64,000 nt of DNA from Symsagittifera roscoffensis (GCF_963678635.1 NC_087069.1:38713076-38777075), one strand, 5' to 3'; numbered from the stretch's first letter, positions 1 to 11,066 are shown. Numbers and translations are program-made. Notes: generated by a model from the letters alone, not told the origin.

Positions 1-245
1 AAATATATTTCTGTTGAAATTGTCAAAAGAAAGTGAAAATTATTTTAGTATTATTTCATTTTTTACACAAAAATATAATGAATGGATTATTCGGAGCGCA
101 TTCATCATACAAATAATTGTTTTGCAAATGTTTCTTTTTACATTTTATGTTGCGAGCCGAAAAAAGTAAGAATCCTGAAGAATCTTAATGCATATCATTT
201 TTTTTTGTGAAGATGAACACTTGAACTTTTATTAAAGTTTCTAGC

Positions 246-249
246 CAAG
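246..249. repeat. Left target-site duplication (CAAG) of copy 1
   Basis: CAAG lies immediately outside the 3' LTR and matches 19620-19623 beyond the 5' LTR. Four or five bases is usual for Ty3/gypsy insertion. A chance 4-bp match is possible. Confidence 0.55.
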
Positions 250-672
250 TGAGTTATGACCGATGTGGTTAACTCATAGAGTAATTTCGGATAGGGTACA
301 CCGTCTGCTCGTCACGCTATCTTATTTTCGGCCGGATAGATTCGTGCAACTTCTTAGTCTAATACCTTCTTATCCGTCTAATCCTAATCTTACTCTTATA
401 TCTACTAGTCTCAGGGTGTTTAACTAGTCTCTGCTAGGCTCAATAGATCTAGAGTATACTGGCTTATTGCAACTGCTGAAGTTCTCTTGGAGAGGCAACT
501 AATTTCTAAGTTAAATTCAAATCTCTCTGGTGCTGAAATTACAAGTAATTTCAGCACTTACAAATAAGTGGGTTGTTAGTTAGATGGATCATGATTGGTT
601 AATATTAAATATTTTACAGTGGTAAAATATCCAATTTATCCAATTATAAAATGTAGTTTAGATCAGATTCCG
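250..672 (-). repeat. 3' LTR of copy 1
   Basis: About 420 bp that match 18746-19072, 19210-19619 and 56421-56830. On the minus strand the family LTR runs from TGGAACCTGATC to CATAACTCA; here the first base is C, not T. The copy has about 13 extra bases near 366-380 compared with the other LTRs. At several diagnostic sites (for example AATAAGTGGG near 563-573) it agrees with the LTR of copy 2 rather than with the 5' LTR of its own element. Confidence 0.8.
530..557. repeat. Perfect palindrome inside the LTR
   Basis: A 13-bp perfect inverted repeat (GTGCTGAAATTAC and its complement) around a 2-base AA centre. It is present in every LTR copy in the window, so it is a family feature and could form a hairpin in the transcript. 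The function is unknown. Confidence 0.85.
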
Positions 673-2243
673 CCCATCCGGGCTTTACAGAATTTTTTAA
701 AACTATCTTTCTGCAATTTGAAGGATGAATGTTGGTATTTGGCGAACATCATTTTCTTGTCCGGTTCCTCTTGGAGAAGAACGTTCCAGGACGCTGGAAT
801 TATGGATAGGAAATTGTTACGTCGTCAATCGACAACGACTGTGATCGCCAATGAAATCAATCCGATTTCAAAATGGTTTGCTATGACAGGTTTTTCTGTA
901 TTATGTAGAGAACTTGTTTTATGTGCAACCTCGTCTGGGAATGGCGTGAAGATCGTGTGTGGAAGGGATGCCTTGTAACTCGAATCTGTACGTATACTTG
1001 AACATCGAGGTCGTCATTGGTCTAGTTCAATGAAGTCCTTTTCTGCGAAGTCAAGTCGTACTCTAAATCCTTTGTTGTGATTGTGGACGGCATGTCGGTT
1101 GTGCTTAGCCATTCTTTTGTTCGGATGTGATGGGATCATCTAGTCTTTGGATGCTCGTCTTTGTTGTTGAGTATTGATCTATATACTGCAAAGTATGATT
1201 TACGTTTTATAAAATTATGTTAATTCAATTTTTTAATCATGAATTTAATTAGTCGTTTTCACAAAAGCGTTTTGTTTTAGTTTGGTTATTTTGAAGAGTT
1301 ACTCACCCTTGAGTAACTCTAATTAAAAATAGGAGTGTGGTCACAAAGCGTGGATGTAGCGCGGTGGGTTAGTTCGGCTATAGAGCATGCTCAGGACGTC
1401 CTCTCTGGTGGGTTGGGCCAGGGGTGGGAGTATGATTTCATGCCGTTTCTTTTAGAGGTCCTGTTATGTGATAACGTTTTATGTTGGGTTTATGTTGGTC
1501 TTTCTTATGTTACTTTGGTTGTGTCCTTTTTTCAAAAATCAAATTGTTTTTGGTATGGGTGTGTCTTGCGACTTTTTTGTATTTTATTATTTCTTTCTTA
1601 GACTTTATAATAGTCTTCAAAAGAATAAATTATCCAGTTTTAAACTGGGTTAATCCGGTTTGGGTACCGTTGGTTTTCTTCTCTTAGTCTTGCTGTTATT
1701 TTTTGATTTGTGGTATTTAGTAAGCTGCGTTGGTTAGTTTAGTGGTTTAGTATATAATTCCTTTCCAACCGGGTTAAAGGAAAGTTTGAAACTTGTTATC
1801 GTGTGTTAGAGTTGTTGATAGTGAAAGCTTGAAAATCAAAATCATTATTTAAACAATTCTTCTTGGGCGAGCTGTGCGAGTTTGGATAGAATTCTTGTGC
1901 GAGTGAATGCAAATATTGAAAAGATTAGTACTGCTTTCTCATTTTATCAATTAATTGCATAGAATTTTAATTTTACTGCGTTTTTGGGGGAATTTTTAAA
2001 TTATAAATTTTCATCGTAATTAAGTTTACTGCTTCATGGGGAACTAATTTATAAAAAAAAGTACTACATTTGGAAAGAATTTTACAACATTATTTAAGGC
2101 AAAAAATTAACGAATTTTAAGAGAATTTATTTTTATTTTTCTTTTCTGTTTTGTAAATGATCGTGGTGTGAAGACTAGAAATATAAATCAAACATTGATA
2201 GAAAATGGTTAGTACTAATTTAAATTTATTAGTTAAGAGTATT
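673..2243 (-). other. 3' non-coding region of copy 1
   Basis: This stretch lies between the last recognisable frame and the 3' LTR. No minus-strand frame of useful length was found. The part from about 680 to 1060 looks richer in G+C than its surroundings. A perfect 11-bp stem-loop sits at 1295-1320. The usual polypurine tract expected just before a 3' LTR is weak: the minus-strand bases next to the LTR are GGATGGG. Copy 2 is truncated before this region, so it cannot be compared. Confidence 0.5.
1295..1320. repeat. Perfect stem-loop, 11-bp stem and 4-base loop
   Basis: AGAGTTACTCA at 1295-1305 pairs perfectly with TGAGTAACTCT at 1310-1320 around the loop CCCT. It stands alone in the 3' non-coding region of copy 1. 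It might be an RNA structure or a relic of a small insertion; no adjacent U-tract was judged convincing enough to call a terminator. Confidence 0.75.
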
Positions 2244-4340
2244 TCAAATTATACTTACCTTAATCTTCTGGGAAAAAACCGTGTGGGAAGATGTCGTGAT
2301 CATATCTGATGTTGTTAGTAATTTGGCTAGTATGCGTATGATGTTTTTAGTTTGTAGCAGTGGCCAACGCAATTGAAGTGCTTTAATGGTGCTTAGTTCT
2401 TCGGTGCCTACTGCAAACTCGTAAGGTGTGTTTTGAATGAGGTTATATGTTTTATGATTATATTTAGTATTGTGAATGAATTCTAATATGGGTATTTCAA
2501 TAGGCTGGATAAATTCATGCGGGATAAGGAAGGGTCTGGATTCTTCGGCATTGAAGGCCTTCGTGATGGCACAGAATATATACATTTGGGTAACTGGGTC
2601 ATAGTTGCGGAGGATGCCGTGGAGGTTAGTATCTTTAATGCAATTTGTAAAATTAAGGAAAAATGGTGACGTGTACTTTGAGTTAAGAAACTGAAAACGA
2701 TGGTGAGGTTGTCTGGATGGGGTGTGCAAATCAAAATGATTTTGTATAAAACGATAGTATGTATATGTGTGGGTTTGCTTAGTGCGTAACATAATATCGT
2801 GGGAACAGTGCAAATCGCGTTCCTGTGGTGAAAGAAAGTGAAAGGTTAGTGAAAATAACTGAAATTTATCATAGAAGCTTTCGTATGCTTGAATATCAGC
2901 TAGTGATTCTGAAATAATGTGTTCATTCTTTCTATCAAAAATATTAAATGTGAATACGTATGATGTTTTGATGAAAAATTTTTCTGTTAGTTGCGGGTTT
3001 GCGAAGCGGTCTTCATCTAAAAATTGGCCTTGATTAGGTCGGATGATATTATGGTCGTAATATTCTATTGCAAATTCGTTAGCTCGGGGTGCAGTGAATA
3101 TTTTTAGTAACGTTTAATATCCAACGTAAGTAAATTGTCGAGGTGTTAGTGTTTTGGTGAGTCTATATAACATGTATTTGTTCTTTTCTATGCTGTCATG
3201 AGTATTAGTTAGTGGTAGGCAAAGGGGGTTAGTAAATTTATAATAAGCTGTCCAATGAAGTGTTGGCATTAAAACATATTCATCTACAAAATTGCGTGTG
3301 CCATTAGTATCGTTAGGTGTGTTTAATGTATATTGCGGAAATGAGGGTAAGGTGATTGCAAGAAAATTTTTTGTGTTTGTATGTTGCGGGTGATTAATAT
3401 ATTCGCGGGCTGTTCCGGGCTTGGTCGGGAATGGGTGATTTGGGAATTTTCGTATAAAAGTGCGATAAGCTCGGTGAGTGCTAGTAGGTGTTTCGGTGGA
3501 TGTGGATGATTGTGCTAATGATGGAGTGTAATCTGAGGAGGGTGTGGGAGTAGGTGGATTTGAGGATGTTATTGTGGATGATAGTTGATGTATTGTAAGG
3601 GTGTTAGGGTGTATTAACTGTTGTTGTAAGGTAATAAAATTATCCAGCTCCTGGAATATTTGGGGGGTATCTGGGGAATTATTATATGATCTGTCGGAAT
3701 GAAGTGGAGAATAGATTGGGGTCACTTGGGAAGCATAAGAAGGAGTGGAAATGGATGGGAGTGGATGATTTGATGGGATTGGTTGAAAAGGGGGTTTTGA
3801 AAAAACTGGGGAGTTAGTCTGAGTATAATTTGAGGGAGATGGTTCGGAGTCTGCAAATTCGTCAGGGGTTTTCTACATTAGGGTTATTAAATTGTGAGAT
3901 AGAGTATAGAACTGAAATATCTGAATTAGTATCAGAATTCGTGCTTGATGATATATTAATAATCAGAAAATCGGATGGTGGGAACGCAAAAAGTGGGAAT
4001 ATTGGGATTTGAGTTTGGAGGTTGGCTGGGTGGGAATTTGAGCGATGGAGGGATCCAAGTTGTCGGCTCATCGTGGGCTAAAAAATGATTATGTTGAGAC
4101 TGAAAAGTGGTGGTGTGGAGTTGTTCTATAATTTGTTCGTATGTATTATCATTTTGTGAATGATGTGTCATTATATGTTGTATGGGGCTTTGTGTTATAT
4201 TTGGTCTAGAATTTGGATTATTTGTGATTGCTAGGTTTCGGAAATTACGGGGAACTAATGATAATGAATGATTTTGTGGTAGGGGTGGCAACTGTGGTGC
4301 GGTAGGTGTTATCTCTATATTATTGTGTTCTTTGTCGTAA
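2244..4340 (-). pseudogene. Downstream Pro/Ser-rich accessory region (possible long envelope tail)
   Basis: Three overlapping minus-strand frames (4291-3956, 4071-3862, 3725-2244) read as one degraded coding region. The N-terminal part is rich in Pro, Ser, Asn and Thr. The last about 450 codons look more like a folded protein, with aromatic and charged residues in normal proportions. The frame 3725-2244 is interrupted by a single in-frame TAA at 3114-3116 and is otherwise open. One frameshift is needed near 3862-3880. The 4291 frame is open upstream to about 4420, where it runs straight into the hydrophobic end of the envelope-like region, so it may once have been a cytoplasmic extension of that protein and not a separate gene. 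No family is recognised. Copy 2 lacks this region. Confidence 0.5.
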
Positions 4341-4419
4341 GTGTTTTGTCTTGTGGATATTTTCGTGTTATTTTCTTTTATTGGTGCATCTAGAAGTATT
4401 TTGTAAAAATTGATGAGGA

Positions 4420-6681
4420 AAAAATTCCAAAGAATCCTGCAAATAGTATACGTGCTACACTTGCTTGTCTATTTACTTGTGTGTATAGCGCATGTGTTAT
4501 TGATTCCTTTTAAGAGTGAGAAAAGAAATCATATAAAATTAAACATGGCGTATAAGATAGTTAATTTTTCTAAGATGTAATAGGGCCATCCTAGAAAAGC
4601 TAGAATTTCGTTTTTTAAGGTGACAAAACTGAAAATATTTATAGGTGAAATATCTTGTGGGTCTGTATTTTTCTCCGTTTAAATATATCTAGTCTTTAAT
4701 GTCCTTAAAATATCCGCTATAATCTTGTGTATAAATGTCTGCAAGTCCTGCTGTTTCGGCAAGTTTTCTTAAATTCTGGTCAATTGATTGTCTTTGTATT
4801 GTATCCTTTTGTGTTAATAACTCCTGAAACTGTTGTGTTCTAATGTGATGTTGGATATCTGATTTAGAACATATTCCAATTGACTGTAAATCAATATTTG
4901 GATTACGAACAATAGCTCTGATACTTTGTGAAAATTTTTTGAGTGATTGCATTAATGTAGGGTATGGTTTAAGGAGATAGTATTTATTTTCATCAGGATT
5001 CATTTGTACTACATTGTGGCTATTTTCTGATCCACATGGGACTGCAGTATCCCAAAAATATATTCGTCTTGAAAGTGTGTCAACAAAATGTACTTTATTT
5101 TTAAAGAATATAGGGATTCTTTATAACAACGTTTGTCTTCAAAAACATATAGTGGTGATACTTTTTTGGTACAATTATAAAACCATAAAGTATTTCCTTC
5201 TTAGTCTAGAAAATTTGATCTGTTTACTGATAATAAGTATCCTGCGTAGGGTATTTTTAGTAATGCTAGTGCGAGTGATTGTAGGATTTGTGTTCTTTCC
5301 AATTCGCATAGTTGGTGATGTGTTTCTAATTCGGAGAGTGACATTTCTTGGAAAATTCGACTAATTGTGTAGTCTAACTTCATATCTAAGTGGATATCGT
5401 AATGAATATTACCAAAATAGGTGTTATTCATTAGTGATAGTTCTTTTAAACGTGTGCTTTTACTGTCATGTGGTTTTAGTTTTCCACCAGGTTGACCTAT
5501 GCTTTTTTGAAAGTTAACTGGGATGTATGATGTTCCTTCATTTATAGGGTGACTTGTGGCATAAGAGTCAAATTTTATTTTTCCAGGGGTCATGTCGAAA
5601 CCTTTTTCGTATTCGACAAGTATTTCAGAGTATTGTGTCTTATAAAGTGGATTTCTGTATTTGCATACAATTTCTGTTTCTTGATATATTTGGAAACGTG
5701 TTAATTTTTTTTCTATATCATGAATATTTCTAAAATTATTACTTTGTTTTCGGGATGGATTTACTTGTTCGTATGGAATTGATTCTATAAAATATTTTTC
5801 ATGATATTTTATCATTCGAGCGTGTAATTTTGCTACTTGGAATGTTGTGCATGTAGCTTCGGGAAACTAAACAATTGTTGCTTGGGTCCTTGTTGTAGGG
5901 TCACAATAACCTTGATCATTTTTGCAAGGTAGTCTAATTCCTTGTTAGATCATTGTGTTATCAGATAAATCTCGTGTGAGTTGTACTTTTTCGAGTTATA
6001 TTTTCCAATCGAAAAACATTATTTCTTGATATCCTTTATTTTTTGAGTCTGCTTTGCAGTTTGAAGGGTCATTTATTCCAATGTGTGGTATCCAGTGTTT
6101 ATCGTGAATGTCATAAGTTAATCTTGCGTGTGCGCCGTTATATGGGTATTTTTCGTCTAATTTTATATGTCCTTGATATCGTTCAAGTTCTGCTTGATGT
6201 ACAGAATCGGCAAAGACTTGGAAATTTACTATTTTTCTGTCTGTGTTTTTTTTTCTTGTGATGTTCAGTCTGAGTACTTCGTTTTTACAATCATCGGGAT
6301 TTAGATGTAAAAGTCGTTCTATATTACTTTGATAGAATGATTCGTGATCAAGTCGGTTCTTATTTCCATTGGAAACTTGTGAACAGTGTACTTTCTTTTC
6401 GGAAAATGTTGCTGAAATTTATATCCTGTGCGTGTTGTGGCTCGGGCTTTTGAATACAATGTTGCTGTTACATTTGTAGTTTCTATAGCTTGTGGTTCTG
6501 TTTCGCCTTGTGATACTTGATTTATTCCATATTTGTGTAGTGTTTTTTGTTCATTTTCTTCGCAATCGTAGTGTGTTACTAATAAATACTGGGGCCCTGT
6601 GCGAGGAGAAGGATGTGTGTTTTGGTCGGAAGATATTAGAAAACAAATGTGTTGAAGTGTTAATAATTTTAGAATACACAT
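4420..6681 (-). pseudogene. Envelope-like glycoprotein region, degraded
   Basis: The first frame (6681-6319) starts with ATG and a hydrophobic leader of about 18 residues that looks like a signal peptide, followed by a Cys-containing ectodomain-like sequence. Further frames continue at 6320-5820 (broken), 5815-5201 and 5003-4689. A strongly hydrophobic stretch at about 4640-4500, interrupted by a stop, is the likely membrane anchor. The overall span of about 750 codons and the order leader, Cys-rich ectodomain, anchor fit a viral-type membrane fusion glycoprotein. The Cys pattern near the start (YDC, then repeated single Cys) reminds me of the glycoproteins of chuviruses and of retrotransposons that captured them; this is an impression, not a test. 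Breaks include a frameshift near 6415 (a frame intact in copy 2), stops between 5820 and 6030, and loss of frame near 5200 and 4690. The start overlaps the end of the preceding ORF. Confidence 0.55.
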
Positions 6682-7820
6682 GTGTATGGCAATCCTGAGT
6701 ATGGGTTATAAAATGTGATGTAACCAATTGTGTTTTTTGTATATCTATCGTATTTATATATGAATTCAGTTGTTATGAACGGTGGTGGTAGCGGCTGAGC
6801 TGTTATATTTGGTGGATTTAATGGGTAAGGCTGTTACACAATATTGTTAAGTTTGATCGTGATTTCGAATTTTAATTGGAGACTATTTTGTTGAAGTATT
6901 TGAATATTGTGTTCACGAATATCTTCGTGGATATCTTTTCTATATTGTAGTCTGTTGAGTGCCCAACTGTGGAGTCGGTTACTATCTTGATGTTGTCCAA
7001 ATAATGGTGGGGGTGCTACGAATGTATTCCAGTCTAGTCGTAACGGGATATTTGTTGATGATTGTTCTCGATATCTAGCGTCGAGGTTATTTGGGAAATG
7101 TAAAGGGAAAAGCGTCGGTGAAGTTTGACTTAATGATGGTGTTGATGGTAGTGATAATGTTTCTGGTAGTGATGATAGTGTTGTATCCGTAGAAATATCT
7201 ATTTGATCATTCATTAAGTTTGGTTCACCTTGTGTATATGAGTGTGTTGCCCAATATGGTAGTCGTGCTGTGGGATTGGGGGGGTTAAAGGGATTTTCAC
7301 GTATTTGTTCAGATGTTGGTGTTGAACCTAAATTATCTGAGGGCATATTTGAGGTGCTCTGTTGTGAAAGTACTGTGGGAGTTTCTGGCAATGTACTACT
7401 TGAAATTTCTGGAGTAGTTGGTGTTGGTGATTGGGGTATACCATAATGAACTCTAGGGGTTTGAAAACTTCTGTTTCGTCGTGTATGTATAATTTGTCTA
7501 TTTATTTCGACTGTCTTTTGGTTTTGACTAATGTTTCTTATTCTACTTAATTCTTGTGGTAATGTTGGGTATAAATTATATGTTGGTTCACTTAGGGGTG
7601 CCTGTCGCTGAACTGGTTCTAATGGTTCGGATAAGCGAGCGTGTCGTTCTTCAAAGTGTATGGATTATCTTGAAAAGAAATTCGTGTGGATGTTTGGGGG
7701 TTTTGGGTAGTTGTGGGTATTGTTGGGTTTTCTTGGGATAATGTCGGTGAAGACTGATTTTGTGATTGTTGGTTAGCAATTTTTGAAAGTTTCTGATTGA
7801 TTTTTTCTAGTGGGAAGATT
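6671..7820 (-). pseudogene. Pro/Ser/Thr-rich accessory ORF between the membrane ORF and envelope
   Basis: A minus-strand frame is open from about 7655 to 6671 except for one TAA at 6834-6836, where copy 2 has CAA. A frameshift near 7650 separates an earlier segment (about 7817-7655) with the same composition. The first two-thirds is rich in Pro, Ser, Thr and Gln; the last 130 residues are more ordered, contain WNTFVAPPPLFGQ and a charged, helix-like segment, and end in a Pro-rich tail. Its last codons (ACATGTGTATTC, then TAA) overlap the envelope ATG at 6681, a compact arrangement like that of viral genes. There is no signal peptide and no recognised family. It could be a structural or matrix-like protein; that is a guess. 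Confidence 0.55.
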
Positions 7821-7898
7821 TATGTTTTTTGTAGTATTCTTCAATGAATAGAATTAAAAGTATTGTTGCTAAGGCGAATGTGACTATTGCCTTTTTAC

Positions 7899-7994
7899 TT
7901 ATTTGCACATTGTCAGTATTAGGGATGATAAAAATATGATGAAAATTACAAATAGTAAAAAAATATCTGTTCTACTAAAAATTTTTCGTATCAT
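7899..7994 (-). pseudogene. Truncated small membrane ORF
   Basis: An ATG at 7992-7994 opens 31 codons that match the N-terminal half of the 62-codon ORF at 44998-45186 in copy 2. The peptide is almost entirely hydrophobic after the first nine residues (IFLLFV..., then LSSLILTMCK). TAA at 7899-7901 ends it where copy 2 continues into a second hydrophobic segment. The homologous second half can still be seen on the same strand down to about 7810, with stops. The function is unknown. Confidence 0.5.
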
Positions 7995-8791
7995 TTAAAT
8001 AGACTTTGAATTATCGTACCTGTGAATATGATCAATGATTAGGGAAAGTTGGAAATATATTTCAAATAGGGAGTAGAAAATTTAAAAAATGTTGCAAAAA
8101 ATTGTTAAAATGATTATAAAAGCTTCAAAAGTATCAAATAGAAATATGAACAAAAATTTGACTAGTATGAAAAAGTTTATTAAAGATTTTAAAATTGTAT
8201 TTCTGAAGATATTGACTGATCGAGAGAAGAGCATTTAAGAAATGATTTCTTCGTCGAATATTTTTTGTTGTTTAAGGCAAGATTCAAGTAAAAATTTGAG
8301 TTTGTGAAAATTTGTTGGGGGCTGATTTTATGGTGTTTGGGAAGTCTTCTTTGCTTTATTTTTATTTGTCGGGTGATCTGGGGTATTTTTGAAATATTTG
8401 TATTTTAGGCCAAATGAATATGGTCCTTTTTTACTTTAGGCTATTTTGCCATTTTTGGTTGGAGGGTTTTTGAGGTCTGAGTTGGGAAAATATTGTTGAT
8501 CTTTGCGTTATTAGATAGGGGAGGGCTGTAATATTATAATGGTATTTATTTTAGTTGTAAAGTTTAAGCGAGTTGCTTATTTTTGACCTGGAGGTTGTAA
8601 AGTTATAGTTATAGATATGCCTGGAGTTTAATATCTTTCGGCTAATAGGTTGGTGTTGGAGAAGGTGACAGATTTAAGTGAATCCTATTGGTTGAATCTG
8701 ATTTAAAATTGTTGCGTATTTGTCAGCATGTTATCTTGAAAAATGAAAGTTCAAAACGATTCTTAGTACAAAAAACTTTTAACTTTTAAAA
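7995..8791 (-). other. Non-coding spacer between integrase and accessory genes
   Basis: About 0.8 kb without a supportable frame on either strand. It is retained in copy 2 (45187-46019) with obvious similarity. In an element of this layout such a spacer could hold splice or translation signals for the downstream genes, but none was identified. Confidence 0.5.
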
Positions 8792-10317
8792 TTAAAGTTG
8801 TTTTTGAAATTCAACTTTCTTTAATATTTTAGATTGTGGAATGAATGTTTTGTAGTTTTTACGTGGTTGATTTCTAAGTCGTGATGATTCTCTATGTTCT
8901 GATTTTTCTATTTGTTCTTGTGGTAATATTTTTTCTATCATTTTCCTGTTTTTTCTTTCTTTTTGAGATATTTTTTAGTCTGGTATTTTTTTGTTGTTTT
9001 TAGCTGTGATTTGTGTTTGATTTTGATTTTCTTGATGAACGTTGTGTTGTTTATCAATTTCTTTTTCTGTATGTGGATGATTTTGAGTAACTTTTAAACG
9101 TGTTAAAGAATATAATTGAGTTAATTCGGGTAGTGCGTATTCTTTTGGATAGTAGGGCAATAGATTGTTTCGATGTTGAACAATTTCTTTTTCAGTTGAA
9201 TCTGTAAGTTTATACGTTACGTCAGTGGGTTTGGCAATTATTTGGTATGGTCCTTTTCGAAGGGGTTGTAATTTTTTAGAGATTCCTTTTTGCGTATTAA
9301 AATTAAGTATTTAGACAAATGTTCCAATTTTTAAATCTGTGGCTGGTGTAAAGCGTGAATTAATTTGATCGTTAATGTTTTGCCTCTGTAACAATTTTTT
9401 TGTTACTTTTTGGTAAATTTCATTGTGTTTTTTTATCTCTATTTAAAATCCATTCGGTGTGTGTGCCGGGGGCTAATTTAAGAATTTGTGGGTGATGAAA
9501 ATGATCTTCATCATGTGTGTGTAAAGGTAGGTTATATTAAATTGAGTCTTTATTTGGTTGGCAATAACCTTGTGCATTTTCATGGGCATTTGCTGTAAAC
9601 ATAATTCGTTTACGTGGCTTTTGATTAAAAACCATTTCGTATGGTGACATTCCTAAAGTTGTCGTGATTTGTGAATTGTATGCTAAGGGAAATAATTTTA
9701 CATTTGCTGACCAGTCTGTGTATTTTGTATCATTTCCATTCATGATACATCGGAGATATTCTTGTAGTGAACGGTTCATACCTTCGACTAAACCGTTTGT
9801 CCAAGGTGCATGAGATGTACGTGGTTTATGTTTGATGTTATATAGGTGGCATAGAGTGATGATTTCATTATTTTATGAATTCTGTACCGTTGTCTGTAAC
9901 TAAAATTTCGGGTAGTCCGAATTTAGCTATCCAATGTTCATAAAGCGTCGTGTAAGCATAATAAGCATTACAATGTGGTACTGGATTGAGTGCTACATAA
10001 TGTGTGAATGCGTCAGCAATGACCATAAAGTAGGAGTTTCCTTCAGAAGTTGGTGAAATTGGTCCTTTTGTATCGAATGAAATGCGATGGTTAAAATATA
10101 GACTTTGTCCTTTAAAGTCTTGTTTTTGTGCTATTTGTTTTTGATTTGGATAAAGTTTATTCAATTGACATATTATACAATCATCGCATAATACTTTTAT
10201 CCAAATTGGTGCATTTGGGAAATAAAAATTTTGTGTAAAGTTCGAGTATGTTTTTTCTGATCCGGAGTGTCCTTTAGTATTTTGTGTATGTGAGATGTTA
10301 AAAGCTATTAATATCAT
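8792..10317 (-). pseudogene. pol: Integrase domain of pol, copy 1
   Basis: Integrase inserts the reverse-transcribed DNA into the chromosome. The frame 10317-9868 carries the zinc-binding HHCC set (H10, H17, C47, C50) and the first two catalytic Asp residues (D82 in FDTKGP, D142 in TDNGTEF). The frame breaks right after TDNGTEFIK. The remaining core, including the catalytic Glu region (GMNRSLQEYLR), continues in 9779-9537, and the C-terminal part with the basic tail in 9160-8975 and on to a TAA at 8792-8794. The frames are therefore split by at least three shifts or stops. Copy 2 holds the same region almost intact at 46020-47231, which confirms the reading. Confidence 0.85.
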
Positions 10318-11066
10318 ACTGAAAGGAAGACAGGGAACTTTGGAATCATTTAAATGATATTCTAAAAGATCTGTCTTTTCATTAATTGTTGTGTTATTAA
10401 ATTTTCAAAAATATCGGAGGAGTGTTTTATTTCCTAAAATTGTGGTATCTGTTTTTACGGGCTTAGTTTTGTATTTGTGCCATGATTTCAGTTGTCTAAT
10501 TACTGGGTCGAGATTTTGATATTGTTTTAAAACTTCACGTGTAATTTTATCTATTGGGGGGAGTAAAATATTGTCAATTTCTAGTTTTGATAGGGGAATT
10601 GTGTCAAGTGGGTCATGGAGGTCAAAAACTTGATTTATTGTGTATTTTGAATGGTTTGTTTGCGGTCCTGATAAATTTATTTTATCGGTTTAATTTTCTT
10701 TTTCAATTAATGGAACAAGGTCTTTTTTATGCGAGTGTTGTTTTATTCTTTTTTGTTGAGTGTTATTTTTTATCCATTGTGAGTATGGAATTGGTTTAAA
10801 AGTTGATGTGCCTAGTAAATCAACTTCATAGTGATTATTCTGGCAATCTAAGTAGAGTGGAAAATGTTGTAGGTTATTTATCTGTGATTGATCAATATCA
10901 GTTTTTACTGCATATTTTCATTCTAGTCGGGGTGATGTTTCATCTTTTGCGAGATAAAATTTAATATTTTGTGGTATTTCAACTGTAGTTTTTCTTGTGA
11001 GTAATTCAGGTGGCGTATTTCGACTTAATGTATCTGGTAACGCAAGTTTTTTTCCTGCTGTCCAAA
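10318..11066 (-). pseudogene. pol: RNase H to integrase linker of pol, broken
   Basis: No long frame survives here, but the DNA aligns with the open frame 47386-48300 of copy 2, which encodes the last part of RNase H, a linker and the start of the integrase zinc finger. Stops and small indels have destroyed the frame in copy 1. Confidence 0.7.

Noticed and set aside
1335-1687. Three overlapping hydrophobic plus-strand frames of 61-88 codons
   Set aside because: They run against the element strand in T-rich sequence; hydrophobicity follows from base composition.
4222-4656. Idea that the hydrophobic stretch near 4500-4640 is a separate small membrane gene
   Set aside because: No suitable ATG or independent frame was found; its position after the ectodomain-like region fits a membrane anchor better.
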